Assembly: GCA_012800735.1 (NCBI GenBank) | Contig: JAAZIU010000022.1 | Coordinates: 108,923-172,922, forward strand | From: Clostridiales bacterium | GTDB taxonomy: Bacteria; Bacillota; Clostridia; Oscillospirales; CAG-272 | Direction of reading: 5' to 3' | Length of the DNA stretch: 64,000 bases | In this document: positions 34,494 through 42,354 of the stretch, piece by piece | Numbering within the stretch: the stretch's first letter is position 1 | Layout: every line of letters starts with the position of its first letter | Notes under the pieces: generated by a model | What the model was told of the DNA's origin: nothing | Databases searched by the model: none | What the model saw: the letters and a program-made list of their open reading frames with translations, nothing else | Position numbers and translations under genes: made by a program

Positions 34494-34754
34494 TCACTTC
34501 CTTTCGGCATTTATCGGTTTTAATATCTTGTCTTCGAAAAAGGTTTTGAAATTTTCGGGAGTAATGCCGGTGTAAACCGCGCCGTCAACGGTGATGGTAA
34601 CGCCGATCCGGTTGCACTTGCCGGAGCAGAAGCTGCCGGCAAGCGCAACGCTGTCTTCGAGATGGTTTTCCGAGATTGCGGACTGAAAAAGCTCCACAAT
34701 CTTTTCCGAACCCTTCAGGTGGCAGGACGAGCCCACGCAAATCTGAACGTTCAT
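34494..34754 (-). CDS. [2Fe-2S] thioredoxin-like ferredoxin, second copy
   Basis: An 86-residue NuoE/HydC-type thioredoxin-like ferredoxin. Cys6 and Cys11 (CVGSSC) with Cys43 and Cys47 (CSGKC) form the [2Fe-2S] site. It is a tandem paralogue of the preceding gene (1-bp overlap) and ends 4 nt before hydS. Probably an electron carrier for a hydrogenase, or part of the sensory hydrogenase complex. Confidence 0.87.
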   Translation of the reverse strand: MNVQICVGSSCHLKGSEKIVELFQSAISENHLEDSVALAGSFCSGKCNRIGVTITVDGAVYTGITPENFKTFFEDKILKPINAERK

Positions 34755-34996
34755 TATTTCACCTTCTCGAGAACATTCTCAAAGAAGAAATCCTTTACCG
34801 TATCCGGACTTACCGAGTGAAATGCGTCGTCAACGGTAACGCAGACGCCCTGCTGACATTTGCCCATGCAGAAGGTTCCGGAAAGCTCCACCTTGTCTCC
34901 GAGTTCGTTTTCGCGGATAAAATACTGAAGCTGTTCCACGACCTGACGCGATCCCTTAAGATGGCAGGATGATCCTATGCAAACGGTTATTTTCAT
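34754..34996 (-). CDS. [2Fe-2S] thioredoxin-like ferredoxin, first copy
   Basis: An 80-residue paralogue with Cys6/Cys11 (CIGSSC) and Cys43/Cys47 (CMGKC). Both copies share CHLKGS after the first Cys pair. The 1-bp stop/start overlap with the next gene indicates coupled translation. It lies 13 nt downstream of the phosphotransferase gene, behind AAGGAGG. Confidence 0.87.
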   Translation of the reverse strand: MKITVCIGSSCHLKGSRQVVEQLQYFIRENELGDKVELSGTFCMGKCQQGVCVTVDDAFHSVSPDTVKDFFFENVLEKVK

Positions 34997-35009
34997 TGTG
35001 TTTTCCTCC

Positions 35010-35759
35010 TTAATCGTAATCTACGACATTGGTCCATGAGTTAAGAAATTCGCGTTCCGCTTCGTTGCCCTTGACTAACTGCGACGCGGCTACGATCGGC
35101 ATCCATTTCTGTACGTACTGCTTCGCGGTGTTGCTTTTTTCGCAAAACAGATCGAGATATCTCTCCGCTCCGCTGATATTGCCGTCAAGCCAGAACAAAA
35201 GGTAGGTTCTCGCGGCGTCGGCGGAAGCGTTGCCCTGCGTCGCGTGCGCCCAGTCCAGAATATACGGCGCGCCGTCGTCGGTAATAATGATGTTGGACGG
35301 ATTGAAGTCGCCGTGACACAGCTTGTTGTGCTTCGGCATCGATTCGAGGCGGGTATGCAGGTCGTACCTTACCGTTGCCGAAAGGTCGGTTTCGCTGATC
35401 TTCCGGTTCATCTTGTCTTTCAGCTTATTCAGCCCCGGGCAGGTCTTTGAATGCATATCAATCTGAATATCCACGAAAAGCTGCATATACTCTTCTTTTT
35501 TGTCCGGGTTTTCCTTCATAAGCCGGTCAAGCGTTTTGCCTTTGATGAATTCCGATACTATCGTCCACTTGCCTTCGAGAACGGTTACTTCAAGCACTTT
35601 CGGGATATTAAGTCCCGTTTCCTCAACGCGCGCCTGATTCAGCGCCTCGTTGAGCACATCCGCTTTGGAATAGTCTTCGTTGAATACTTTCAGACAACGA
35701 TCTCCGTCGCGGTAAACTGTTTTGGTATTTCTGACTGCGATAATTCTGTCCAGTTTCAT
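35010..35759 (-). CDS. APH/choline-kinase-type phosphotransferase
   Basis: A 249-residue protein kinase-like fold enzyme. LCHGDFNPSNIIITDDG carries the catalytic HGD-x4-N and YILDWAHATQG the metal-binding Asp. Aminoglycoside phosphotransferases share this, but so do small-molecule and protein kinases of unknown target. Its place between adhE and the ferredoxins, in one operon with a Ser phosphatase and a sensory hydrogenase, makes antibiotic resistance unlikely and a signalling role thinkable. It follows adhE by 13 nt with AGGAGG. Substrate unknown. Confidence 0.82.
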   Translation of the reverse strand: MKLDRIIAVRNTKTVYRDGDRCLKVFNEDYSKADVLNEALNQARVEETGLNIPKVLEVTVLEGKWTIVSEFIKGKTLDRLMKENPDKKEEYMQLFVDIQIDMHSKTCPGLNKLKDKMNRKISETDLSATVRYDLHTRLESMPKHNKLCHGDFNPSNIIITDDGAPYILDWAHATQGNASADAARTYLLFWLDGNISGAERYLDLFCEKSNTAKQYVQKWMPIVAASQLVKGNEAEREFLNSWTNVVDYD

Positions 35760-35772
35760 GTCCGCATCCTCC

Positions 35773-38487
35773 TTATATATTTTTCGTCCCGCTTTTTGAT
35801 TTGCGATATATCTTCTTGAAATCGCGCGCGTCTTCGCGTATTACGCTGCTTTCGAGAACCGGCATCGGCTTTTCGGTAAAATGCTTTCCGTAATATGCGT
35901 TGAGGTACATCTGCTTGATTTCGCTCATCAGCGGATAGCGCGGGTTGGCGCCGGTGCACTGGTCGTCGAACGCCTGTTCCGTCATCTCGTCGAGGCGGTC
36001 GAGGAAGTTCTTTTCGTCGATTCCGTAGTCTTTTATCGTTTTCTTGATTCCGACGCGCTCTTTAAGGTCGTTGATCGCCGAGATCAGATTTTCCAGCTTT
36101 TCTTCGTCGCTGTCGCCGCCCAGACCGAGGCAGTCGGCGATTTCGGCGTAGCGCGAGAGGGTATGCGGATGGTCGTACTGCGAGAAAGTGCCCATCTTTG
36201 TCGGAGCTTCGCCGGAGTTGAAACGCAGAACTTCTTCAATCATCAGCGCGTTTGCGACGCCGTGCGGCAGATTGTGGAACGCGCCGAGCTTGTGCGCCAT
36301 CGAGTGGCATACGCCGAGGAAAGCGTTTGCGAATGCCATGCCGGCGATTGTCGCGGCGTTCGCCATCTTTTCGCGGGCTTCAACGTCGGTTTGTCCGTCA
36401 TCGTAAGCGCGGGGCAGATACTTGAAGATAACCTGAAGCGCCTGCTTTGCAAGCCCGTCGGTATAATCGGTCGCCATAACGGAAGCGTAGGCTTCGAGCG
36501 CGTGCGTTACCGCGTCTATGCCCGACGCGGCGGTAAGGCTCTTGGGAGCGGTCATATGGAAATCGGTGTCGATGATAGCCATATTAGGCAGCAGCTCATA
36601 GTCGGCGAGCGGATATTTTACGCCGCTCTTCTCGTCGGTGATAACCGCGAACGGAGTGACTTCGCTTCCGGTGCCGGCTGATGTCGGAATTGCGATGAAA
36701 TACGCTTTCTCGCCCATCTTCGGGAAGGTGTAAACGCGCTTGCGGATGTCGATAAAGCGCATCGCCATATCCATGAAGTCGGCTTCGGGATGCTCGTACA
36801 GCACCCACATAATCTTGGCGGCGTCCATCGCGGAGCCTCCGCCGAACGCGATGATGCAGTCCGGCTCGAACGCCCTCATCTGAGCCGCGCCTTCCTCGGC
36901 GCAGGCAAGCGTCGGGTCGGGAGCGACATCGAAGAAAGTCGCGTGCGAAATGCCCATTTCGTCAAGTTTGTCGGTAATCGGCTTTGTAAAACCGCTCTTG
37001 TAAAGGAAGGTGTCGGTGACGATGAAGACTTTCTTCTTGCCCATGACGGTCTTCAGCTCGTCGAGAGCGACCGGCAGGCAGCCTTTTTTGATATATATTT
37101 TCTCGGGTGCTCTGAACCACAACATATTATCTCTCCTTTCAGCGACAGTCTTGATATTCAGCAGATGCTTTACGCCTACGTTTTCGCATACGCTGTTGCC
37201 GCCCCAGGTACCGCAGCCGAGCGTCAGCGAGGGGGGAAGCTTGAAGTTGTAAAGATCTCCGATACCGCCGTGAGAGGAAGGAGTATTTACGAGGATGCGG
37301 CAGGTTTTCATCCGGGAAGCAAATTCGTTCAGTTTTTCCCGCTCTTTTACGTCGTCTATGTAAATAGAGGAGGTGTGACCGTTTCCGCCGTCCGCGATAA
37401 GACGCGCCGCCTTGTCAAAAGCGTCGTTAAGGTCGGCAGCTTTGTACATTGCGAGCACGGGAGACAGCTTTTCGTGAGCAAATTCTTCGGAAAGGTCTAC
37501 GCTTTCGACTTCTCCGATAAGAATCTTCGTCCCCTCCGGAACTTTTACGCCGGCGAGGGTTGCGATTGTGTGCGCGGTCTGACCGACTATCTTTGCGTTG
37601 AGCGCGCCGTTGATAATAATCGTTTTTCTGACTCTTTCGGTTTCTTCCTTGTTCAGGATATAGCAGCCGCGCTGTATAAATTCGTGTTTAACCGCGTCGT
37701 AAATGTTCTGATGTATGATAACCGACTGCTCGGACGCGCAGATCATACCGTTGTCAAAGGTTTTGGAATGGATAATTGAACTGACCGCGAGCACGATATC
37801 GGCGGATTCGTCGATAATCGCGGGGGTGTTGCCGGGGCCGACGCCAAGCGCGGGCTTGCCGCTGGAATACGCGGATTTTACCATTCCCGGACCGCCTGTC
37901 GCAAGGATCAGATCCGATTCCTTCATCAGAAGGTTCGTCATATCAAGTCCCGGTTTGTCGATCCATTCGATAATGTTTTCGGGAGCGCCCGCCGCTACCG
38001 CCGCGTCAAGAATCAGCTGCGCGGCTGCGATTGTACACCTCTTAGCTCTCGGGTGCGGGCTGATGACGATGGCGTTGCGCGTTTTGAGCGCTATAAGACA
38101 TTTGAAGATTACGGTGGATGTCGGATTCGTCGTCGGAATAATGGCGGAAATCAAACCGACGGGCTCGGCAATCGTGGTTGCGCCGAAAGCCTTATCTTCT
38201 TCGATAACGCCGCAGGTCTTTGTGTTTTTATAAGCGTTGTAAATATGTTCGGAAGCGTAGTTGTTTTTGATAACCTTATCTTCAACTACGCCCATGCCGG
38301 TGTCCTCCACCGCCATTTTTGCCAGCGAGAGCCGTTCTTTATTGGCGGCGGACGCGGCGGCGAGGAATATCCTGTCTACCTGTTCCTGAGTATAGACGGA
38401 ATACCTTTTTTTCGCTTCATTTACCCGCGCAAGCGCTTCTTCCAGCGCCTGCACGGAGTCGACAATCTTTCTTTCCTGTGTGGCCAT
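35773..38487 (-). CDS. adhE: Bifunctional acetaldehyde-CoA/alcohol dehydrogenase
   Basis: A 904-residue AdhE that reduces acetyl-CoA to acetaldehyde and then ethanol with two NADH. The N-terminal aldehyde dehydrogenase half has the NAD-binding region with GVGPGNTPAII and catalytic Cys250 in DNGMICASEQ. The linker includes FRAPEKIYIKKGCL. The C-terminal iron-dependent alcohol dehydrogenase half has FGGGSAMDAAK and the metal-binding GVCHSMAHKLGAFHNLPHG. Length is normal for the family, which forms filaments called spirosomes. It follows rex by 19 nt and is therefore probably under Rex and NADH/NAD control. Confidence 0.97.
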   Translation of the reverse strand: MATQERKIVDSVQALEEALARVNEAKKRYSVYTQEQVDRIFLAAASAANKERLSLAKMAVEDTGMGVVEDKVIKNNYASEHIYNAYKNTKTCGVIEEDKAFGATTIAEPVGLISAIIPTTNPTSTVIFKCLIALKTRNAIVISPHPRAKRCTIAAAQLILDAAVAAGAPENIIEWIDKPGLDMTNLLMKESDLILATGGPGMVKSAYSSGKPALGVGPGNTPAIIDESADIVLAVSSIIHSKTFDNGMICASEQSVIIHQNIYDAVKHEFIQRGCYILNKEETERVRKTIIINGALNAKIVGQTAHTIATLAGVKVPEGTKILIGEVESVDLSEEFAHEKLSPVLAMYKAADLNDAFDKAARLIADGGNGHTSSIYIDDVKEREKLNEFASRMKTCRILVNTPSSHGGIGDLYNFKLPPSLTLGCGTWGGNSVCENVGVKHLLNIKTVAERRDNMLWFRAPEKIYIKKGCLPVALDELKTVMGKKKVFIVTDTFLYKSGFTKPITDKLDEMGISHATFFDVAPDPTLACAEEGAAQMRAFEPDCIIAFGGGSAMDAAKIMWVLYEHPEADFMDMAMRFIDIRKRVYTFPKMGEKAYFIAIPTSAGTGSEVTPFAVITDEKSGVKYPLADYELLPNMAIIDTDFHMTAPKSLTAASGIDAVTHALEAYASVMATDYTDGLAKQALQVIFKYLPRAYDDGQTDVEAREKMANAATIAGMAFANAFLGVCHSMAHKLGAFHNLPHGVANALMIEEVLRFNSGEAPTKMGTFSQYDHPHTLSRYAEIADCLGLGGDSDEEKLENLISAINDLKERVGIKKTIKDYGIDEKNFLDRLDEMTEQAFDDQCTGANPRYPLMSEIKQMYLNAYYGKHFTEKPMPVLESSVIREDARDFKKIYRKSKSGTKNI

Positions 38488-38506
38488 ATATGGTACCTCC
38501 TGAAAT

Positions 38507-39127
38507 TTATAACTGATTTACCTGCATTTTTAAATGCGCGAGGGAAAGCGCCAGGTTTTCATATTGAATAACGGCGTCCGCCGGCTTGTAAAGCTGACAC
38601 GGCGCAAAGCACCACATCGCGCGGATTCCGCTGTCATAAAGCAAGTTGCAGGCTTCCTGCGCCGATTCGGCGGGAACGGCAATAATTCCGAGATTCACCT
38701 CGTAGTTTTCGCAAAACGACGGAAGCGTTTCGACGGGCAATATCGGTTTCCCCTTAGCCGACGATTCGGCTTTTGCGGTTCTTTTGTCAAAGGCGGCAAG
38801 GACGGATATTCCGAAGGTTTCGAAGCCTCGGTAATCAAGCAGCGCTTTTCCGAGCTGCCCGCCTCCGACAATAACCGCGCCGCCGTTTTTACATTCGAGA
38901 TAACTTTCGAGACTTTCAATCAATTCAAGGCGAACGTAACCCGTTTTCGGCTTTCCCGAGCCGCAAAGGATACCCAAATCCTTTCGAACCTGCACGTCGC
39001 CCAGCCCGAGACCGGCAGCTATGGCGGTCGCCGAAATGCTTTCGGTGTTCGGCGGAAGCGATCGCAGATATTTAAGATACAAAGGGATTCGGCCGAGAGT
39101 CGGACGCGAAATCTCCGGTTTCTTCAA
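38507..39127 (-). CDS. rex: Redox-sensing transcriptional repressor Rex
   Basis: A 206-residue Rex. The N-terminal winged helix has the GDVQVRKDLGIL recognition helix; the Rossmann domain has AVIVGGGQLGKALLDY (nucleotide-binding glycine motif) and a C-terminal swapped helix. It senses NADH/NAD and represses fermentation genes when NADH is low. Translation begins at TTG 39127 behind GGAGG with 8-nt spacing. It heads the operon leading to adhE and the hydrogenases, so it likely autoregulates. The promoter at 39167-39195 carries the 44-bp element shared with the neighbouring alcohol dehydrogenase gene. I could not find a clean Rex operator. Confidence 0.93.
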   Translation of the reverse strand: MKKPEISRPTLGRIPLYLKYLRSLPPNTESISATAIAAGLGLGDVQVRKDLGILCGSGKPKTGYVRLELIESLESYLECKNGGAVIVGGGQLGKALLDYRGFETFGISVLAAFDKRTAKAESSAKGKPILPVETLPSFCENYEVNLGIIAVPAESAQEACNLLYDSGIRAMWCFAPCQLYKPADAVIQYENLALSLAHLKMQVNQL

Positions 39128-39144
39128 TATAAACGCCTCCTCAC

Positions 39145-39165
39145 ATATTGTTTTTTCTTCAATAT
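39145..39165. promoter_or_regulatory. Inverted repeat at the rex transcript start
   Basis: ATATTG-N9-CAATAT (39145-39165) lies directly downstream of the rex -10, in operator position. The half-site spacing does not match the usual Rex consensus, so the bound protein is uncertain. Confidence 0.45.
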
Positions 39166-39166
39166 T

Positions 39167-39195
39167 ATTATATCAAAGATTCCCGGTCTTGGGAA
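39167..39195 (-). promoter_or_regulatory. Promoter of the rex operon
   Basis: -10 TATAAT (39167-39172) at 17 bp from a poor -35 TTCCCA (39190-39195). The weak -35 forms the end of the conserved upstream element at 39189-39232, as expected for an activator-dependent promoter. Confidence 0.7.
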
Positions 39196-39232
39196 TTGCC
39201 GTTTTCTCATATCGGTATTGCGTTTATCGATA
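39189..39232 (-). promoter_or_regulatory. Shared 44-bp upstream element, rex copy
   Basis: Identical over 44 bp to 40569-40612 at the alcohol dehydrogenase promoter. In reverse-strand sense it begins with the inverted repeat TATCGATA-N7-TACCGATA and ends in the -35 TTCCCA, placing the repeat near -72 to -50, the usual LysR-type recognition position. Confidence 0.8.
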
Positions 39233-39280
39233 CGCCTTATATCGATTCGGTTTTTGCGATAAACGCTTTTCGATACTTAA

Positions 39281-40498
39281 TCAAAAGTCAACGTCCGTGT
39301 CGTAATAGCAGCATTTCAGCAGTGCTTCCATCTCCTCGGCGCTCGGCTGACGGGGGTTAGAGCCGGTGCAGGCGTCGCCGATGGCGTTCTTTGCGATTTC
39401 AGGCAGTCTTTCGAGAAACACCTTTTCCGGCACAAAGCCGTTTTCGGCAGGATAGCTGTCCGCGCCGTAATGACGGATACACTGAGGTATATTCAAAGCG
39501 TCGTTCATGCCGCGGAGATATTTGATAAGAAGCGCTGTTTTTTCGTCATCGTTCGCGCCTCCCAGCTCCATAATATCGGCGATTATGCCGTAACGCTTCT
39601 TTGCGGTTTCGTCTTTTGCGTTAAAGGCGATTACCTTCGGCAGATACATCGCGTTGGCGGCGCCGTGAATGATATGAGCGCCGTAATCGGCAAAGGCGGC
39701 GCCGGTTTTGTGCGCCATCGAATGGACAATACCGAGCAGCGCGTTTGAAAACGCCATGCCGGCGAGGCACTGAGCGTTGTGCATGCTGTCGCGCTTTGCT
39801 ATATCTCCGTTATATGAAGCGATCAAATCGCTTTTAATCATTTTAATGGCATACAGCGCCAGCGGATTTGTGTAATCGCAGTTTGCCGTCGATACAAACG
39901 CCTCAACTGCGTGCGTCATCGCGTCCATTCCGGTGTGCGCGACAAGCTTTTTAGGCATTGTCTCGGCAAGCTCCGGGTCAACGATGGCGACATCGGGAGT
40001 AATCTCAAAATCCGCGATCGGATACTTTATGCCCTTTGAATAATCGGTAATTATAGAGAATGCGGTAACTTCGGTTGCGGTGCCGGAGGTGGAGGAAATC
40101 GCGCAGAAACGCGCTTTTTTGCGCAGTTGGGGAAGTCCGAAGACTTTGCACATATCCTCAAATGTAATATCCGGATACTCGTACTTGATCCACATCGCTT
40201 TTGCCGCGTCAATCGGAGAACCGCCGCCCATAGCAATGATCCAGTCCGGTTCGAACTTCAGCATTGCTTCGGCGCCTTTCATAACGGTTTCAACCGAAGG
40301 ATCCGGCTCAATGCCCTCTATCAGTTCGACTTCCATTCCGGCTTCTTTAAGATAAGCTTCCGCTTTGTCCAAAAATCCGAATCTTTTCATCGATCCGCCG
40401 CCGATGCAAATCATCGCTCGCTTTCCTTCAAAGGACTTCAGCGCTTCAAGAGCGCCCCTTCCGTGATAAATGTCGCGCGGTAAAGTAAATCGTGCCAT
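39281..40498 (-). CDS. Iron-containing alcohol dehydrogenase
   Basis: A 405-residue group III (iron-type) alcohol dehydrogenase resembling the C-terminal half of AdhE. AMGGGSPIDAAKAMW is the nucleotide-binding glycine motif. Metal ligands lie in HTGMDAMTHAVEAF and LLGIVHSMAHKTGAAF. It would interconvert an aldehyde (acetaldehyde or butyraldehyde type) and its alcohol with NAD(P)H. It stands upstream of the rex operon on the same strand with its own promoter (40547-40575). It ends 48 bp before the shared element at the rex promoter. AAGGAGG precedes the ATG. Confidence 0.93.
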   Translation of the reverse strand: MARFTLPRDIYHGRGALEALKSFEGKRAMICIGGGSMKRFGFLDKAEAYLKEAGMEVELIEGIEPDPSVETVMKGAEAMLKFEPDWIIAMGGGSPIDAAKAMWIKYEYPDITFEDMCKVFGLPQLRKKARFCAISSTSGTATEVTAFSIITDYSKGIKYPIADFEITPDVAIVDPELAETMPKKLVAHTGMDAMTHAVEAFVSTANCDYTNPLALYAIKMIKSDLIASYNGDIAKRDSMHNAQCLAGMAFSNALLGIVHSMAHKTGAAFADYGAHIIHGAANAMYLPKVIAFNAKDETAKKRYGIIADIMELGGANDDEKTALLIKYLRGMNDALNIPQCIRHYGADSYPAENGFVPEKVFLERLPEIAKNAIGDACTGSNPRQPSAEEMEALLKCCYYDTDVDF

Positions 40499-40546
40499 AA
40501 AAATAAAATGCCTCCTTGTTATTGATTATGATTATTCGCCATATAT

Positions 40547-40575
40547 ATTATATCGCAAACCGGCGCCGTTGGGAA
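40547..40575 (-). promoter_or_regulatory. Promoter of the iron alcohol dehydrogenase
   Basis: TTCCCA (40570-40575), 17 bp, TATAAT (40547-40552) on the reverse strand. This has the same -35, spacing and upstream element as the rex promoter, though the spacer sequence differs. Confidence 0.7.
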
Positions 40576-40612
40576 TTGCCGTTTTCTCATATCGGTATTG
40601 CGTTTATCGATA
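40569..40612 (-). promoter_or_regulatory. Shared 44-bp upstream element, adh copy
   Basis: Identical to 39189-39232 while bases on both sides differ. Contains TATCGATA-N7-TACCGATA. The LysR-type gene at 40757 lies just upstream on the same strand and is the obvious candidate activator. Confidence 0.8.
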
Positions 40613-40626
40613 TGCGTAATCCCGAA

Positions 40627-40652
40627 TAAAAAAAGAGCTGACAAAACAGCTC
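40627..40652 (-). terminator. Terminator of the LysR gene
   Basis: Stem GAGCTG / CAGCTC with a 6-nt loop, then eight T residues on the reverse strand. Confidence 0.85.
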
Positions 40653-40756
40653 GTTTATGGCTTCATTAAAAAGCGAAATCGTGGTTTTCGGCGGGTGTTC
40701 TTCCGGCAGCCTGCGGCGGAAAAACGCGCCGCGGATATACGCGGCAATCATACGTA

Positions 40757-41710
40757 TCATAAAAGGGTTTCTCCATCCTGCGTCACGTCTATTACCTCGC
40801 GCTTTGTTTTCACGAGTTCCTCAATAAACCAGTTGTCAAGGTCGGTGAGCGTATAATCTTTCCTGTGAATCAGCATATCTTTATACTCGCGCTTATTTTC
40901 GGCGCAGAGACGCTGCACAAGGCCGGAACGGTCGAGAAACGCTTTCGGTATCGGAGATACCCACATAAAGGTTTCGGGATTCTGCGTCAGCAAATCAAAC
41001 TGACTTCCGCGTTCAAATACAAAAATACGGCGATTGGTATTGTCCGGAAGCTCTTCCTTCTTCACCTGCGCGAGCGGTATTGACGGCACGGACGGATCGG
41101 CGTGAGCTATCTCGATATAATCGCTGAGATCGTCATAAGTTATCGAATCAAGCGCCGCGAGCGGACTGTTCTCGCTCATAACAAGCAGATATCGGAATTC
41201 GGCGACAAGCTCATAATTAAGCCCTTTTTCTTCGAGCATCGTTTTGTAATATTTATCGTAGCTTTTGGCGTACCGAATAATTCCGAGCCGATAATCCTCG
41301 TCCAATATGCTTTTAATCGCCTGCATTGAATTGGTTTCTTTATAAAAAAGTTCGACGGCGTCGTCTTTGCCGAGCAGCATCGTAAAGTGAGTAAAGGCGT
41401 CGGAAATATAGCTTGCTCTCGGAACGGAGATGGAAAACCGCTTTTTGCTGACAGAACCGTCGCTGAACAGCTGCTTGATATCGTCTACCTGATTCAACAC
41501 GGTTTTCGCATATCCGACGAATATCTCGCCGTCGGGAGTCAGATCCATTCCTTTCGCGCTGCGTTCAAACAGGACAACGCCGAGCGATGTCTCCAGTTCT
41601 TTGATAGCGCGGCTGAGGGTCGACTGCCCGACATACAGCGTTTCCGCGGCTTTGTTTATCGAATTCGTTTTTGCTATTTCCAGAGCGTATCTCATGTGTA
41701 ATAAATTCAC
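40757..41710 (-). CDS. LysR-family transcriptional regulator of the fermentation locus
   Basis: A 317-residue LysR-type regulator. GTG 41710 is chosen since GGGAGGAG lies 8 nt upstream and the protein then opens with the standard VNLLHMRYALEIAKTNS helix; the frame is open further upstream but without a start signal. The winged helix-turn-helix is ETLYVGQSTLSRAIKELE; the rest is an effector-binding domain with a diverged C-terminus. It probably binds the 44-bp elements upstream of the alcohol dehydrogenase and rex genes. Its transcript appears to carry a leader of about 280 nt from the promoter at 41993-42022. Effector unknown. Confidence 0.88.
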   Translation of the reverse strand: MNLLHMRYALEIAKTNSINKAAETLYVGQSTLSRAIKELETSLGVVLFERSAKGMDLTPDGEIFVGYAKTVLNQVDDIKQLFSDGSVSKKRFSISVPRASYISDAFTHFTMLLGKDDAVELFYKETNSMQAIKSILDEDYRLGIIRYAKSYDKYYKTMLEEKGLNYELVAEFRYLLVMSENSPLAALDSITYDDLSDYIEIAHADPSVPSIPLAQVKKEELPDNTNRRIFVFERGSQFDLLTQNPETFMWVSPIPKAFLDRSGLVQRLCAENKREYKDMLIHRKDYTLTDLDNWFIEELVKTKREVIDVTQDGETLL

Positions 41711-41992
41711 CCGATCCACTCCTCCCTTGACTTCGCTGTCTCCGCCGGATCGCCTGCCGCCGGAAACGACAGCCGCGGCGCCTGACCACTCAACGCCCTT
41801 TGTTTTTATCTGCGGTCTTTTACGATATCTGCGTTTTATACGCCGTTTCAAAAAAATAAGGCATACGGTTTTCCGAAGAAGAACCGCGCGCCTTCAATAG
41901 CATACATTCGGCGCAGACTGCCATATATACACATCTTAATTGACTTAACGCTTCTGCTTCCGCGGCTTGCTTCGCGCAAACCATACAAATGC
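41711..41992 (-). other. Long untranslated leader before the LysR gene
   Basis: About 280 nt between the promoter at 41993-42022 and the GTG at 41710. The LysR reading frame stays open back to 41851 but its extension is Arg/Lys-rich, lacks a ribosome site and does not look like protein. No riboswitch class is recognised. Confidence 0.4.
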
Positions 41993-42022
41993 ATTATACT
42001 ATGAGCCTTCGAAATGATTCAA
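41993..42022 (-). promoter_or_regulatory. Promoter of the LysR gene
   Basis: TTGAAT (42017-42022), 18 bp, TATAAT (41993-41998) on the reverse strand. Confidence 0.65.
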
Positions 42023-42083
42023 TCTATCAAATGTAAACTTTTCTGCGGCAATTACATTGCCAATAGACATAACCCTTTCAGGC

Positions 42084-42126
42084 AAAAAACAATTCGAACC
42101 CGTCTCCCGCGCGGAAAACAGGTTCG
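42084..42126 (-). terminator. Terminator after tRNA-Leu(CAA)
   Basis: Reverse-strand hairpin with CGAACC / GGGTTCG arms (42095-42126) followed by TTGTTTTTTG. Confidence 0.7.
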
Positions 42127-42137
42127 GATCATATTTC

Positions 42138-42223
42138 TGGTGCCGGTGGCGGGGATCGAACCCGCACGTTGTTGCCAACAAGAGATTTTGAGTCTCCCTC
42201 GTCTGCCTTTCCGACACACCGGC
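42138..42223 (-). tRNA. tRNA-Leu (anticodon CAA)
   Basis: An 86-nt cloverleaf with acceptor GCCGGTG / CACCGGC, encoded CCA at 42138-42140, long variable arm, T arm GTTCGATCC and anticodon loop CTCAAAA (anticodon CAA). A consensus promoter lies at 42233-42261. Confidence 0.95.
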
Positions 42224-42232
42224 GTGTCTGAT

Positions 42233-42261
42233 ATTATACCACATCGCGCGGCGGTTTTCAA
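42233..42261 (-). promoter_or_regulatory. Promoter of tRNA-Leu(CAA)
   Basis: TTGAAA (42256-42261), 17 bp, TATAAT (42233-42238) on the reverse strand. Confidence 0.85.
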
Positions 42262-42314
42262 GGGGGATAAGAGAAATTTTCGGCGGTTTCATCCCGCTTT
42301 CGATTCGAAATCGC

Positions 42315-42343
42315 TTGAACTTGCCTGCGGATTGTGGTATAAT
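42315..42343 (+). promoter_or_regulatory. Forward promoter facing into the patatin gene
   Basis: TTGAAC (42315-42320), 17 bp, TATAAT (42338-42343). Transcripts would start near 42350 and run antisense through the patatin gene; no forward gene with a ribosome site follows. Confidence 0.6.
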
Positions 42344-42354
42344 GACGCAGGAGA

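Noticed and set aside
35010..35759. Aminoglycoside resistance gene
   Set aside because: The fold motifs are shared by many kinases, and the gene is embedded in a redox operon with no mobile-element or resistance context.
39145..39165. Inverted repeat as a Rex operator
   Set aside because: The TTG-N9-CAA spacing does not match the usual Rex site, in which TTG and CAA are 12 bp apart. It is listed only as an unassigned dyad.
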